Shown here piece by piece: positions 33,149 through 40,661 of a stretch of DNA of 64,000 bases. The notes under the pieces were generated by a model. The model ran no database searches and was not told where the DNA came from. It worked only from the letters and a program-made list of their open reading frames with translations. The stretch spans positions 1 through 64,000 of the forward strand of contig CAZFDT010000012.1 of the NCBI GenBank assembly GCA_964518335.1, in the 5' to 3' direction. The translations under genes were made by a program, and so were the position numbers. The DNA is from CAZFDT01 sp964518335. Its GTDB lineage: Bacteria; Planctomycetota; Phycisphaerae; Phycisphaerales; Phycisphaeraceae. The stretch's first letter is position 1. Each line of letters begins with the position of its first letter.

Positions 33149-33535
33149 TCAGACCACCTCGCTGGCCAGCGAAACGATCTTCATGTAGTTCTTCTCACGC
33201 AGCTCGCGGGCGACGGCGCCGAAAATACGCGTGCCCTTGGGGTTGCCGTCGTCGTCGATGATCACCACGGCGTTGCGGTCGAACCGCACGTAACTGCCGT
33301 CATCGCGCCGCACCGGCTTGGCGGTGCGGACGACCACGGCCTTGACCACCGTGCCCGTCTTCACGTCGCCCGACGGCATCGCCTTCTTGATGCTGCACAC
33401 CACCTTGTCGCCCACGCTGGCGGCGCGACGGGTGAAGCGGCCCTTGCTCGTCGAGGCGCCCACGACGTGCAGCACATAGGCGATCTTCGCGCCCGTGTTG
33501 TCCGCCACATCGACTCGTGTTTCGTTCTGAATCAT
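33149..33535 (-). CDS. rplN: 50S ribosomal protein L14, 128 aa
   Basis: MIQNETRVDVADNTGAKIAYVLHVVG and the end GTRIFGAVARELREKNYMKIVSLASEVV are L14 blocks. A small insertion is seen near TVVKAVVVRTAKPVRRDDGSY. L14 forms part of intersubunit bridges. Standard position between rpsQ and rplX. Confidence 0.96.
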   Translation of the reverse strand: MIQNETRVDVADNTGAKIAYVLHVVGASTSKGRFTRRAASVGDKVVCSIKKAMPSGDVKTGTVVKAVVVRTAKPVRRDDGSYVRFDRNAVVIIDDDGNPKGTRIFGAVARELREKNYMKIVSLASEVV

Positions 33536-33553
33536 GGCTGGGTCTCCAACCCG

Positions 33554-33573
33554 CTAAGCCGCAAGCGGCTTAG
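33554..33573. repeat. Spacer palindrome, family B, over the rpsQ stop
   Basis: CTAAGCCGCAAGCGGCTTAG is a perfect palindrome of 9-bp arms around AA. Its right end contains the TAA stop codon of rpsQ. Confidence 0.8.
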
Positions 33574-33896
33574 ACCTGGGCGGCCTCCTCGGCGGTCACG
33601 TGCTCGATCGGCGCCGGGGCCTTCTCGACCACCTTCACCAGGCGCCAGCTCTTGGTCTTGCTGATCGGCCGGCAGTTGGCGATCTCGACGCGGTCGTTGA
33701 GGCCCGACTCGTTCTTCGGGTCGTGCACGTGGTACTTGGTCGAGCGGGCCAGGTACTTGCCGTACTTGGGGTGGCGCTGTGAGAACGACACCTCGACGGT
33801 GCGGGTCTTGTCGCGCTTGGCGCTGACGACGCGGCCGACGAGCACGCCGGTGAGCGGCTTGCGAGCGGGGCTGGCTGGGGGGGTCGCGGTGCTCAT
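33570..33896 (-). CDS. rpsQ: 30S ribosomal protein S17, 108 aa
   Basis: After a Pro/Ala-rich lead of about 15 residues comes LTGVLVGRVVSAKRDKTRTVEVSFSQRHPKYGKYLARSTKYHVHDPKNE, the S17 OB fold. The tail (EKAPAPIEHVTAEEAAQV) is longer than usual. The start lies 2 nt after the rpmC stop. Confidence 0.96.
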   Translation of the reverse strand: MSTATPPASPARKPLTGVLVGRVVSAKRDKTRTVEVSFSQRHPKYGKYLARSTKYHVHDPKNESGLNDRVEIANCRPISKTKSWRLVKVVEKAPAPIEHVTAEEAAQV

Positions 33897-33898
33897 GG

Positions 33899-34096
33899 TT
33901 AGGACGCCTTCTTCTGCCGCAGGGTCTGTTCGGTCAGGACGCGGGCGATGTCGCGGCGGAGGTTCTGAATCTGCCGCGGGTTCTCCAGCTTCTCCGTCAC
34001 CGCCTGCGAGCGGATCTCGAACAGGCGATTGCGGAGGTTGGTCTCCTCGACCTTCAGCTCCTCGTCGGACATCTTGTGGACTTCAGCGGATTTCAT
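33899..34096 (-). CDS. rpmC: 50S ribosomal protein L29, 65 aa
   Basis: MSDEELKVEETNLRNRLFEIRSQAVTEKLENPRQIQNLRRDIARVLTEQ is the two-helix L29 protein, located at the exit tunnel where SRP and trigger factor bind. Normal length. It follows rplP after a family A palindrome. Confidence 0.95.
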   Translation of the reverse strand: MKSAEVHKMSDEELKVEETNLRNRLFEIRSQAVTEKLENPRQIQNLRRDIARVLTEQTLRQKKAS

Positions 34097-34108
34097 GGTG
34101 TATCCAAC

Positions 34109-34137
34109 AGAGCGCGACCAATGGTCGCGGCTTTACA
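34109..34137. repeat. Spacer palindrome, family A, rplP-rpmC
   Basis: AGAGCGCGACCAATGGTCGC followed by GGCTTTACA, ending 1 nt before the rplP stop codon triplet. Same sequence as the element at 30292-30320. Confidence 0.75.
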
Positions 34138-34138
34138 G

Positions 34139-34555
34139 TTACGCGGGGCGACGCTCGATGAACCGACACTTGAACGGCATCTTGTGGGCCACGCGGACAA
34201 ACGCTTCCTTGGCGATGTTCTCCGACACGCCGGTGATCTCGAACAGCACGGTCCCCGGCTTGACGCGGGCCGCCCAGTATTCGGGCTCGGCCTTGCCGGT
34301 TCCCATGCGCGTTTCCAGCGGCTTCTTGCTGATCGGCTTGTCGGGGAAGACCCGCACGTACAGCTTGCCTTCGCGCGACACGTACTGACGCGCGGCGACG
34401 CGGCCGGCCTCGATCACCTTGGCGCTGAGCCAGCCGCCTTCGAGCGACTGCAGCCCGTACTCGCCGAACGCGACGTAGTTGCCGCGCGTGGCGTTGCCCT
34501 TGAGCTTGCCACGCTGCTGCTTGCGAAACTTCACCCGTTTGGGCATTAACGGCAT
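34139..34555 (-). CDS. rplP: 50S ribosomal protein L16, 138 aa
   Basis: The N-terminus MPLMPKRVKFRKQQRGKLKG and KPLETRMGTGKAEPEYWAARVKPGTVLFEI are L16 hallmarks. L16 shapes the A-site tRNA region of the 50S subunit. I chose ATG 34555 because GGAG lies 7 nt before it; an upstream in-frame ATG overlaps the family A palindrome side and lacks a site. Confidence 0.96.
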   Translation of the reverse strand: MPLMPKRVKFRKQQRGKLKGNATRGNYVAFGEYGLQSLEGGWLSAKVIEAGRVAARQYVSREGKLYVRVFPDKPISKKPLETRMGTGKAEPEYWAARVKPGTVLFEITGVSENIAKEAFVRVAHKMPFKCRFIERRPA

Positions 34556-34573
34556 CGATGAACTCCATCCCAA

Positions 34574-34602
34574 AGAGCGCGACCCATGGTCGCGGCTTTA
34601 CA
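34574..34602. repeat. Spacer palindrome, family A, rpsC-rplP
   Basis: AGAGCGCGACCCATGGTCGC followed by GGCTTTACA. It abuts the rpsC stop codon exactly as the copy at 30291 abuts the rplR stop. Confidence 0.75.
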
Positions 34603-35307
34603 TTACTTTCGGCCTCGGGCGCGGGGGCGGGCGCCGGCCGCCTTCGACTGCACCTGGTCCTCGGTCAACTTCTCGTAGGGCCCGTTGTAAATCCACACCT
34701 TCACGCCGATCGTCCCGTAGGTCGTGTACGCGGTGGCGAAGCCGTAATCCACGTTGGCCTGCAGCGTCTGCAGCGGGATCGCGCCCTCGCGGATGTACTC
34801 GCTGCGGGCGATTTCGTTGCCGCCGAGCCGACCCGACAGCATGACCTTCACCCCACGGGCTCCGGCGGTCATCGCGGCGTCGGCCTTCATCTTCATGATG
34901 CGGCGGAAGCTCGCACGCTTCTTGAGCTGCTCGGCCAGACTCTCGGCGACGAGCTGGGCGTCCTTGTCGGGGTTGCCGATCTCGATGCACGAGATCGACA
35001 CGTTGCGCCCGGTGAGGGCCTGCAGCTCCTGCGTCAGCGCGTCGATCTCGGCGCCCTTGGGGCCGATGACCAGTCCGGGCCGGGCGGTCTTGACGATGAT
35101 CTTCAGCTCTTCGCGGGTGCGCTCGATGTGGATGTCGCTGACGGCGGCAAAGGGCGGGCGGCGGTTGAGGCGCTGATCGCAGAAGTCACGAATCTTCTGG
35201 TCTTCGACCAGCAGCTCGCCGTAGAGCGCCTTGGGGGCGTACCAACGGCTCTTGTGAGCCTCGGTGATTCCGACGCGGAAGCCGAATGGATGGACTTTTT
35301 GACCCAT
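34603..35307 (-). CDS. rpsC: 30S ribosomal protein S3, 234 aa
   Basis: The start MGQKVHPFGFRVGITEAHKSRWYA, the KH domain (about residues 60-110, with GLVIGPKGAEIDALTQEL) and the C-terminal IGVKVWIYNGP are S3 blocks. S3 lines the mRNA entry channel. Normal length; ends in a basic tail RPRARGRK. Confidence 0.97.
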   Translation of the reverse strand: MGQKVHPFGFRVGITEAHKSRWYAPKALYGELLVEDQKIRDFCDQRLNRRPPFAAVSDIHIERTREELKIIVKTARPGLVIGPKGAEIDALTQELQALTGRNVSISCIEIGNPDKDAQLVAESLAEQLKKRASFRRIMKMKADAAMTAGARGVKVMLSGRLGGNEIARSEYIREGAIPLQTLQANVDYGFATAYTTYGTIGVKVWIYNGPYEKLTEDQVQSKAAGARPRARGRK

Positions 35308-35320
35308 GGTTCAAACCTTC

Positions 35321-35338
35321 GCTAAGCCGCAAGCGGCC
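35321..35338. repeat. Spacer palindrome, family B, rplV-rpsC
   Basis: GCTAAGCCGCAAGCGGCC in the spacer between rplV and rpsC. Confidence 0.65.
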
Positions 35339-35351
35339 AAAGTCATCGGTG

Positions 35352-35681
35352 TCATTTCACGTCCACGGCCACGGTGATGTGGCTGGTGCGCTTGAGGATC
35401 TTGTGCGCCCGGCCACGGTCCTTGGGCTGAAAGCGCTTCATGGTCGGGCCCGAATCGACGCGGGCGTCGGTGACGACCAGACGACGCACGTCGGCCTCGG
35501 CCTGGTCGGCGTTGGCGATCGCGGCGTTGAGCGCCGTCTTCACCAGCACCGCGCCGCGACGCTTGCTCATCGCAAGCTGCGTCAGCGCTTCGTCCACCTT
35601 CCTGCCACGGATCAGATCGACCAGAGGCTTGACCTTGGTCGGGCTGATGCGGGCGCCGCGATGTACGTTGGTGTAAGGCAT
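35352..35681 (-). CDS. rplV: 50S ribosomal protein L22, 109 aa
   Basis: ARISPTKVKPLVDLIRGRKVDEALTQL and RFQPKDRGRAHKILKRTSHITVAV are L22 signatures; the beta-hairpin lines the exit tunnel. Normal length, between rpsS and rpsC. Confidence 0.96.
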   Translation of the reverse strand: MPYTNVHRGARISPTKVKPLVDLIRGRKVDEALTQLAMSKRRGAVLVKTALNAAIANADQAEADVRRLVVTDARVDSGPTMKRFQPKDRGRAHKILKRTSHITVAVDVK

Positions 35682-35692
35682 GTCTCTTACCT

Positions 35693-35710
35693 GCTAAGCC
35701 GCGTGCGGCT
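35693..35710. repeat. Spacer palindrome, family B variant, rpsS-rplV
   Basis: GCTAAGCCGCGTGCGGCT: the loop AA of the family is replaced by GT while the arms are kept, which indicates selection or copying of the hairpin. Confidence 0.65.
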
Positions 35711-35713
35711 GGA

Positions 35714-36016
35714 TCAACCCTTGCCGGCCGGAGCGCCGGCGGCGCGCTGGGCCTTGGTGCCCGTGGTGTGCTGACGGAACGTCCGCGTCAGGCTGAATTC
35801 CCCGAGCTTGTGGCCGACCATGTCTTCGGTGACGAACACGTTGTTGAACACCCGGCCGTTGTGGACCAGGAACGTATGGCCGACGAACTCCGGCACGATC
35901 GTGCAGGCGCGCGACCAGGTCTTGACCGGCTCGCGCCGATTCATCTGGTTGAGCTTCTCCACCTTGCGGTAGAGCTTGAAATCCACGAACGGGCCTTTTT
36001 TCAGTGAACGGGGCAT
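35714..36016 (-). CDS. rpsS: 30S ribosomal protein S19, 100 aa
   Basis: MPRSLKKGPFVDFKLYRKVEKLN and ACTIVPEFVGHTFLVHNGRVFNNVFVTEDMVGHKLGEFSLTRTF are S19 blocks. S19 works with S13 in the 30S head. A short Ala/Gly-rich tail follows. Confidence 0.97.
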   Translation of the reverse strand: MPRSLKKGPFVDFKLYRKVEKLNQMNRREPVKTWSRACTIVPEFVGHTFLVHNGRVFNNVFVTEDMVGHKLGEFSLTRTFRQHTTGTKAQRAAGAPAGKG

Positions 36017-36029
36017 GGGGGTATCCCAT

Positions 36030-36057
36030 TTAGCCCCCCGTCATTGACGGGGAGCTA
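36030..36057. repeat. Spacer palindrome, family C, rplB-rpsS
   Basis: CCCCGTCA-T-TGACGGGG forms an 8-bp perfect stem flanked by TTAGCC and AGCTAAG. Confidence 0.6.
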
Positions 36058-36061
36058 AGTG

Positions 36062-36916
36062 TTAGAGCTTCAGTTGTCCAAAGCGCTTGCTCATGCGGCG
36101 GCGGATGATGCGCTTGTTCGACGCCTTGCGCGGGTGGCGCGTCTTGCCGCCCTTGGCCAGCACGCCCGACTTGGACACGGGCGGGCGGTTGGTCTTGCTG
36201 CGGCCTTCGCCGCCGCCCAGCGGGTGCTCGTGGTGGCTCATCGCCACGCCACGCACCGTCGGGCGCACGCCCAGGTGACGCTTGCGGCCGGCCTTGCCCA
36301 GCACAACCTGGGTGTGGTCGAGGTTGCCCACCTGCCCGATCGTCGCCATGCAGTTGACCGACACCTGCCGGATTTCACCTGACGGGAACACCAGCGTCGC
36401 CCAGCCGCCCTCTTTGTTGGTCAGGCGGGCATAGGTCCCCGCCGAGCGGCACAGTTGGCCCCCCTTGCCCGGCACCAGCTCGACGTTGTGAACGCTCAGG
36501 CCCGCGGGGATCGCCTTGATCGGCATGGCGTTGCCGGTCTTGGGCTCGGCCCGGTCGCGCGACGCCGTCACCGTGTCGCCGTCGGTCAGGCCCACCGGCG
36601 CCAGGATGTAACGCTTCTCGCCGTCGGCGTACTCGATGAGGGCAATGTTGCACGAGCGGTTGGGATCGTACTCGATGCCCACCACCTTGCCGGGGGCGTC
36701 CACCTTGTTGCGCTTGAAGTCGATGACGCGGTACTGGCGCTTGTGCCCGCCGCCGCGATGCTGCGTGGTGATCACGCCGTGGTGGTTGCGCCCGCCGGTC
36801 TTGGGCAGCGGCTTGAGCAGCGACTTCTCCGGCGACTTCTTCGTCACGTCGGCGAAGAGGTTCACCGACGCGTTGCGGCGTCCGGCGCTGGTCTTGTTGT
36901 AAACGCGAATGGCCAT
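36062..36916 (-). CDS. rplB: 50S ribosomal protein L2, 284 aa
   Basis: The protein has the L2 core with RYILAPVGLTDGDTV, GGQLCRSAGTYARL and the catalytic-site loop RGVAMSHHEHPLGGGEGRS. L2 is essential for peptidyl-transferase centre assembly. ATG 36916 gives MAIRVYNKTSAGRRNASV, the usual start. Length slightly above normal. Confidence 0.97.
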   Translation of the reverse strand: MAIRVYNKTSAGRRNASVNLFADVTKKSPEKSLLKPLPKTGGRNHHGVITTQHRGGGHKRQYRVIDFKRNKVDAPGKVVGIEYDPNRSCNIALIEYADGEKRYILAPVGLTDGDTVTASRDRAEPKTGNAMPIKAIPAGLSVHNVELVPGKGGQLCRSAGTYARLTNKEGGWATLVFPSGEIRQVSVNCMATIGQVGNLDHTQVVLGKAGRKRHLGVRPTVRGVAMSHHEHPLGGGEGRSKTNRPPVSKSGVLAKGGKTRHPRKASNKRIIRRRMSKRFGQLKL

Positions 36917-36922
36917 GGCTCT

Positions 36923-36954
36923 ATTCCGGCGCGACCGAGGGCCGCGGCTTGACA
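36923..36954. repeat. Spacer palindrome, family A (degenerate), rplW-rplB
   Basis: GGCGCGACCGAGGGCCGCGG followed by CTTGACATTA. It matches the family A layout next to the rplW stop but the stem is imperfect. Confidence 0.5.
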
Positions 36955-37248
36955 TTAGAAGAGGTCGATCTTGTCCTCGGGGTGAACCTCGACGACGGCC
37001 TTTTTCCACGACGGACGCACACGCGTCTTGCCCTGGCGGGTGCGGAACTCCTCGCCCTTGCGGACCTGCGTCGCCACGTTCTGCACGCGCACGCTGTAGA
37101 GCTTCTCGACCGCTTCCTTGATCTGCGGCTTGCGGGCGTTCATCGCCACCTCGAAGGCGTAGCGGTTGCGCGACTGGCCCTCCCACGTGCTCTTCTCGGT
37201 GATGAGCGGGCGCTTGACGATGTCGGTTGGCGTTGCCAGGGTGCTCAT
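36955..37248 (-). CDS. rplW: 50S ribosomal protein L23, 97 aa
   Basis: DIVKRPLITEKSTWEGQSRNRYAFEVAMNARKPQIKEAVEKLYSVRVQNVAT is the L23 core. L23 is the docking site of trigger factor and SRP at the tunnel exit. The gene overlaps rplD by ATGA, indicating translational coupling. Confidence 0.96.
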   Translation of the reverse strand: MSTLATPTDIVKRPLITEKSTWEGQSRNRYAFEVAMNARKPQIKEAVEKLYSVRVQNVATQVRKGEEFRTRQGKTRVRPSWKKAVVEVHPEDKIDLF

Positions 37249-37919
37249 GCGGCCACCTCCTCAGCGACCGGCAGCTCCGCGTCGTCGGCGAGCTGGGCCT
37301 TGATGCGCTCGATGTAACCTTCGAGTGCCGACTTTTCCACGAGCAGAAAGCGATGGTTGAGCAGGTCGTAGGCGTTGAGCCGATCGACCTGGGTCACGCT
37401 GATGTCGTTGATGTTCTGGGCCGACCGGGCTTCGGCGCCGCGGGTGTCGGCAAGGGCGAGCAGGCAGGAGCGGTCGATCTGGAGGGCGGACAGGAGCGAG
37501 GTGAACTGCTTGGTGCTGGGCTTGTCGAACTTGAGGGCGTCGAGGACTTTGATTTCGCCATCGACGGCCTTGGCCAGCAGGGCGTTGCGATTGGCCAGGC
37601 GTCGCATCTGGCGGGGCATGTCCAGCCGCCACGAATGCGGGCGCTTGGCGTGGCCGTGCCCGCCGCCGCGCAGGATATTGGCCTTGCGATCGCCGCGGCG
37701 GGCGTTGCCGGTGCCCTTCTGCTTGTAGAGCTTCTTCGTCGAGCCCTCGACCTCGCTGCGGTTCTTGGTCTTGGCGGTGCCCAGGCGCTTGTTGGCGTGG
37801 ATGCGGACGAACGCCTGCTTGAGCAGGCCCGGGCGCACTTCGCCGCCGAGCAGTTGCTCGTCGAGCTGCAGGCTTCCCACCTGCTTGCCGGACGTGTCGT
37901 GAATGGGGATGTCTATCAT
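37245..37919 (-). CDS. rplD: 50S ribosomal protein L4, 224 aa
   Basis: NRSEVEGSTKKLYKQKGTGNARRGDRKANILRGGGHGHAKRPHSW is the L4 tunnel-loop region, and the C-terminal half (SAQNINDISVTQVDRLNAYDLLNHRFLLVEKSALE) fits. In enterobacteria L4 represses its own operon through the S10 leader. The 150-nt spacer from rplC (37920-38069) is unusually long for this cluster and could hold an internal promoter, though I found no clear boxes. Confidence 0.96.
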   Translation of the reverse strand: MIDIPIHDTSGKQVGSLQLDEQLLGGEVRPGLLKQAFVRIHANKRLGTAKTKNRSEVEGSTKKLYKQKGTGNARRGDRKANILRGGGHGHAKRPHSWRLDMPRQMRRLANRNALLAKAVDGEIKVLDALKFDKPSTKQFTSLLSALQIDRSCLLALADTRGAEARSAQNINDISVTQVDRLNAYDLLNHRFLLVEKSALEGYIERIKAQLADDAELPVAEEVAA

Positions 37920-38069
37920 GGTGTCACCTACGCAAAACAGCCGGCACACGGCGTGATGGCCCGATTGTCGCGGCGTCGTGGTATCGTGGTGGAGTCGCAA
38001 GCCCTACGTCGCAGGTCGCAAGTCTCCTCGACTCTCGACTGCTGACTTTCAGGATGGCGACTCGCCGAC

Positions 38070-38750
38070 CTACGACGCCTTGGCGAGCTTGGCTTTACCC
38101 TTGTAAAGCCGCACGGACTCCCTGATGAGGACCAGGCCCGAGTTGGCGCCGGGCACCGGTCCTTTCACCATAAGCAGGTTGCGATCCTTATCCCGTCCGA
38201 CCAGCGCCAAGCTGCGGACAGTCACGCGGCGGTCGCCCATGTGGCCGGGCATCTTGATGCCCTTCTTCGGCTTGCCCGTGCCGCGGTTGGAGGCCCGGCC
38301 GGCGATGCTGCCCGGCGAACGGTGCTTTCGCTCCGTGCCGTGCGACGCGCACAGGCCCTTGAAACCGTGACGCTTCATCGCCCCCTGGTAGCCCTTGCCC
38401 TTGCTCCGGCCCACCACGTCCACGAACTTGATCCCGTCGAACACCTCGACGTTGATCTCCTGGCCCGGCTGGTAGTTGCCGGCCTCGTCGGCCTTGACCC
38501 GAAACTCCTTGTGGAACCGCTTCGGACCCAGACCCGCCTTGCCGTCGTGCCCGATCAGGGGCATCGTCGTGTTGCGCCCGCGAACGTCCTCGAAGGCGAT
38601 CTGCACCGCCGCGTACCCGTCCGTATCAGCCGTCTTCACCTGGCTGACGAAACAGGGCCCGGCCTGAATGACGGTCACGGGCACGTTCTTGCCCGACTCG
38701 TCGTACAGACGGGTCATGCCGACTTTGCGACCGATGAGCGTGGCTGCCAT
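38070..38750 (-). CDS. rplC: 50S ribosomal protein L3, 226 aa
   Basis: AATLIGRKVGMTRLYDESGKNVPVTVIQAGPCFVSQVKT and the glutamine-methylation region GHTGTERK-like SHGTERKHRSPGSIAGRASNRGTGKPKKGIKMPGHMG identify L3. L3 starts 50S assembly. ATG 38750 is preferred to the in-frame GTG one codon upstream. Confidence 0.97.
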   Translation of the reverse strand: MAATLIGRKVGMTRLYDESGKNVPVTVIQAGPCFVSQVKTADTDGYAAVQIAFEDVRGRNTTMPLIGHDGKAGLGPKRFHKEFRVKADEAGNYQPGQEINVEVFDGIKFVDVVGRSKGKGYQGAMKRHGFKGLCASHGTERKHRSPGSIAGRASNRGTGKPKKGIKMPGHMGDRRVTVRSLALVGRDKDRNLLMVKGPVPGANSGLVLIRESVRLYKGKAKLAKAS

Positions 38751-38830
38751 CACCTAATCTCCGGGGCTCCCGACGAACCGGGCGATCGTGGCTCGAGGCC
38801 AGAGGATCGTGGCCCTGCTTGATTCCTCAA

Positions 38831-38850
38831 GGCGCGAAGCCGCAAGCGGC
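38831..38850. repeat. Spacer palindrome, family B, next to the rpsJ stop
   Basis: GGCGCGAAGCCGCAAGCGGC, identical over all 20 nt to 50252-50271, which lies inside the FAD oxidoreductase gene. Confidence 0.8.
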
Positions 38851-38851
38851 G

Positions 38852-39160
<309 letters not shown>

Positions 39161-39220
39161 GCCAAACACACCCGATGCAGAGACGGATACCTGCCCGACG
39201 CCAGTCGAGCCGAGCCGCAC

Positions 39221-39248
39221 AGTGTACTGGCCCGGTGAGGGTTGTCAA
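39221..39248 (-). promoter_or_regulatory. Promoter of the ribosomal cluster
   Basis: On the minus strand TTGACA (39243-39248) is followed after 16 nt by TACACT (39221-39226). The start of rpsJ lies about 54 nt after the expected transcription start. Confidence 0.8.
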
Positions 39249-39264
39249 ACGCACCTGCACGACG

Positions 39265-39286
39265 AAAAAACGCCCCGATCCGGGCG
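39265..39286 (-). terminator. Terminator of the bifunctional-nuclease-like gene
   Basis: A 5-bp GC stem (CGCCC/GGGCG) with a 6-nt loop is followed on the minus strand by six T residues. It insulates the gene at 39291 from the ribosomal promoter that begins 17 nt further on. Confidence 0.75.
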
Positions 39287-39290
39287 GCGG

Positions 39291-39707
39291 CTACGCCTGT
39301 CGCGTCGCCTCCTCGATCACGTGCTCCTCGACGTAGATGGGCACGTTCGTCGCCACCCCCAGGGCCAGCGCGTCGCTGGGACGCGAGTCGATCTCGATCG
39401 GCGCCCCGCCGTTCTGCAGCACGAGCTGGGCGTAGAATGTGCCCCGGCCGAACTCGTCCTGCTTCAGGTCGTTGACCACCACGCGCGTGACCCGGTAGCC
39501 CAGCGTCTCGATGATCGTGGCCAGCAACTCGTGCGTCTGCGGCCGCGGCGGAACCTGGCCCAGAATGCGACGCTCGATCGCCGCCGCCTCGTAGATGCCG
39601 ATGACGATCTGAAACGTCCGCTCGCCATCGACTTCGCGCAGCTCGACCACGTGCCAGTCGTCGGACTCGCGGATCAGGATGCGGGAGACTTCCATGTGAA
39701 CTGCCAT
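39291..39707 (-). CDS. Bifunctional nuclease family protein (DUF151), 138 aa
   Basis: The blocks VVELREVDGERTFQIVIGIYEAAAIERRILG, PRPQTHELLATIIETLGYRVTRVVVNDLKQDEFGRGTFYAQLVLQ and IEIDSRPSDALALGVATNVPIYVEE are typical of the BFN/DUF151 fold. Some plant members show DNase and RNase activity; the bacterial role is not settled. Length is normal. The start at 39707 gives MAVHMEVSRI; a Met four codons later is possible. It has its own terminator before the ribosomal promoter. Confidence 0.88.
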   Translation of the reverse strand: MAVHMEVSRILIRESDDWHVVELREVDGERTFQIVIGIYEAAAIERRILGQVPPRPQTHELLATIIETLGYRVTRVVVNDLKQDEFGRGTFYAQLVLQNGGAPIEIDSRPSDALALGVATNVPIYVEEHVIEEATRQA

Positions 39708-39883
39708 ACGTGGTGTCCCGTAAAGAATGTCGGCCTTTCCAAGAGTTATTGTCCCGCAAAGCCGGCGATTGGCAAGGGTGATCCGCATCGGCGGGCGTAG
39801 GCTGACGTGATTCTCACGACCCCCCCGCGGCGCGGCCGATGGTAAGCGTAGCACGACCGCCGTGCGGGACAGGAGTGCGTCTG

Positions 39884-40660
39884 ATGCGACCGGGCGAATG
39901 GAGTCGAAGCCGCTTCTGGCTGGGGCACTTTCTCAACGCGCGGCACAGGCGACCGGCCGTGGCGTGGGCCCAGCCCGCGCCGGGCGCGACGACGCTGATC
40001 GACAACGCCGTGACCTGGCTGGGAACCGTCACCGGGCGCACGGGCCTGGCGCGGGCATGGGTGATGCGCCGCGCCGCCGAGCGGCATGCCGCCGACCCCG
40101 CGTTCGTCCAGTGCCTGCGTCTGGTCGTCCGCGAGCAGCACCACCACCGCGACCTGGCTGCGAAACTGCAGGCGCGCTTCGACCGCACACCCCCCGCGCC
40201 CGCCGCCGTCAGCGCCGACGGACTCAAGCCGCTGGGCGTGCGCTTCCGCTTGTCGCTGCAGTTGCTCTCGGACCTGGCCGATCTGGCCACGCTCGAACAG
40301 GTCGCCGCGACCGACGATGACGCGGCGATGAGCGTGGCGTGCACGACGATCCTGCGCGAGCGGCAGATGCACGTGGCGTTCCTGGCCGAACGCCTGGCCG
40401 CCGAGTTCGCCGACTTCCACTTCGTCCGCCGCAACCTCCGCCGCTGGCGCGTCCGCGCCATGTTCGCCGGCCTGCTGGCGGCGCGACTCATCGAGCAGCG
40501 CGGCGTCCTCCGCGCCCTGGACGTATCGCCTCACGCGTGGGTCGCGCAGACCTGGCGGCATTTCGAGGCCGTCCTCGAACGCATCGTCCCTTACCGCCGC
40601 GCCGAACTGCTGCGCCTGCTCACCTCGCAGCGCGAGCGACCGTTCGACCGGCCGAGCTGA
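39884..40660 (+). CDS. Unrecognised helical protein, possibly ferritin-like, 258 aa
   Basis: The protein is almost entirely helical in appearance. Two segments, VVREQHHHRDLAAKLQARF and TTILRERQMHVAFLAERLAAEFADFHF, carry E..H spacing reminiscent of the ExxH pairs that bind a di-iron centre in ferritin-like bundles. Full spacing to two complete ExxH motifs cannot be confirmed by eye. The start ATG 39884 has GGAG 8 nt upstream. It converges on rsmB. Function unknown. Confidence 0.55.
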   Translation: MRPGEWSRSRFWLGHFLNARHRRPAVAWAQPAPGATTLIDNAVTWLGTVTGRTGLARAWVMRRAAERHAADPAFVQCLRLVVREQHHHRDLAAKLQARFDRTPPAPAAVSADGLKPLGVRFRLSLQLLSDLADLATLEQVAATDDDAAMSVACTTILRERQMHVAFLAERLAAEFADFHFVRRNLRRWRVRAMFAGLLAARLIEQRGVLRALDVSPHAWVAQTWRHFEAVLERIVPYRRAELLRLLTSQRERPFDRPS

Positions 40661-40661
40661 T

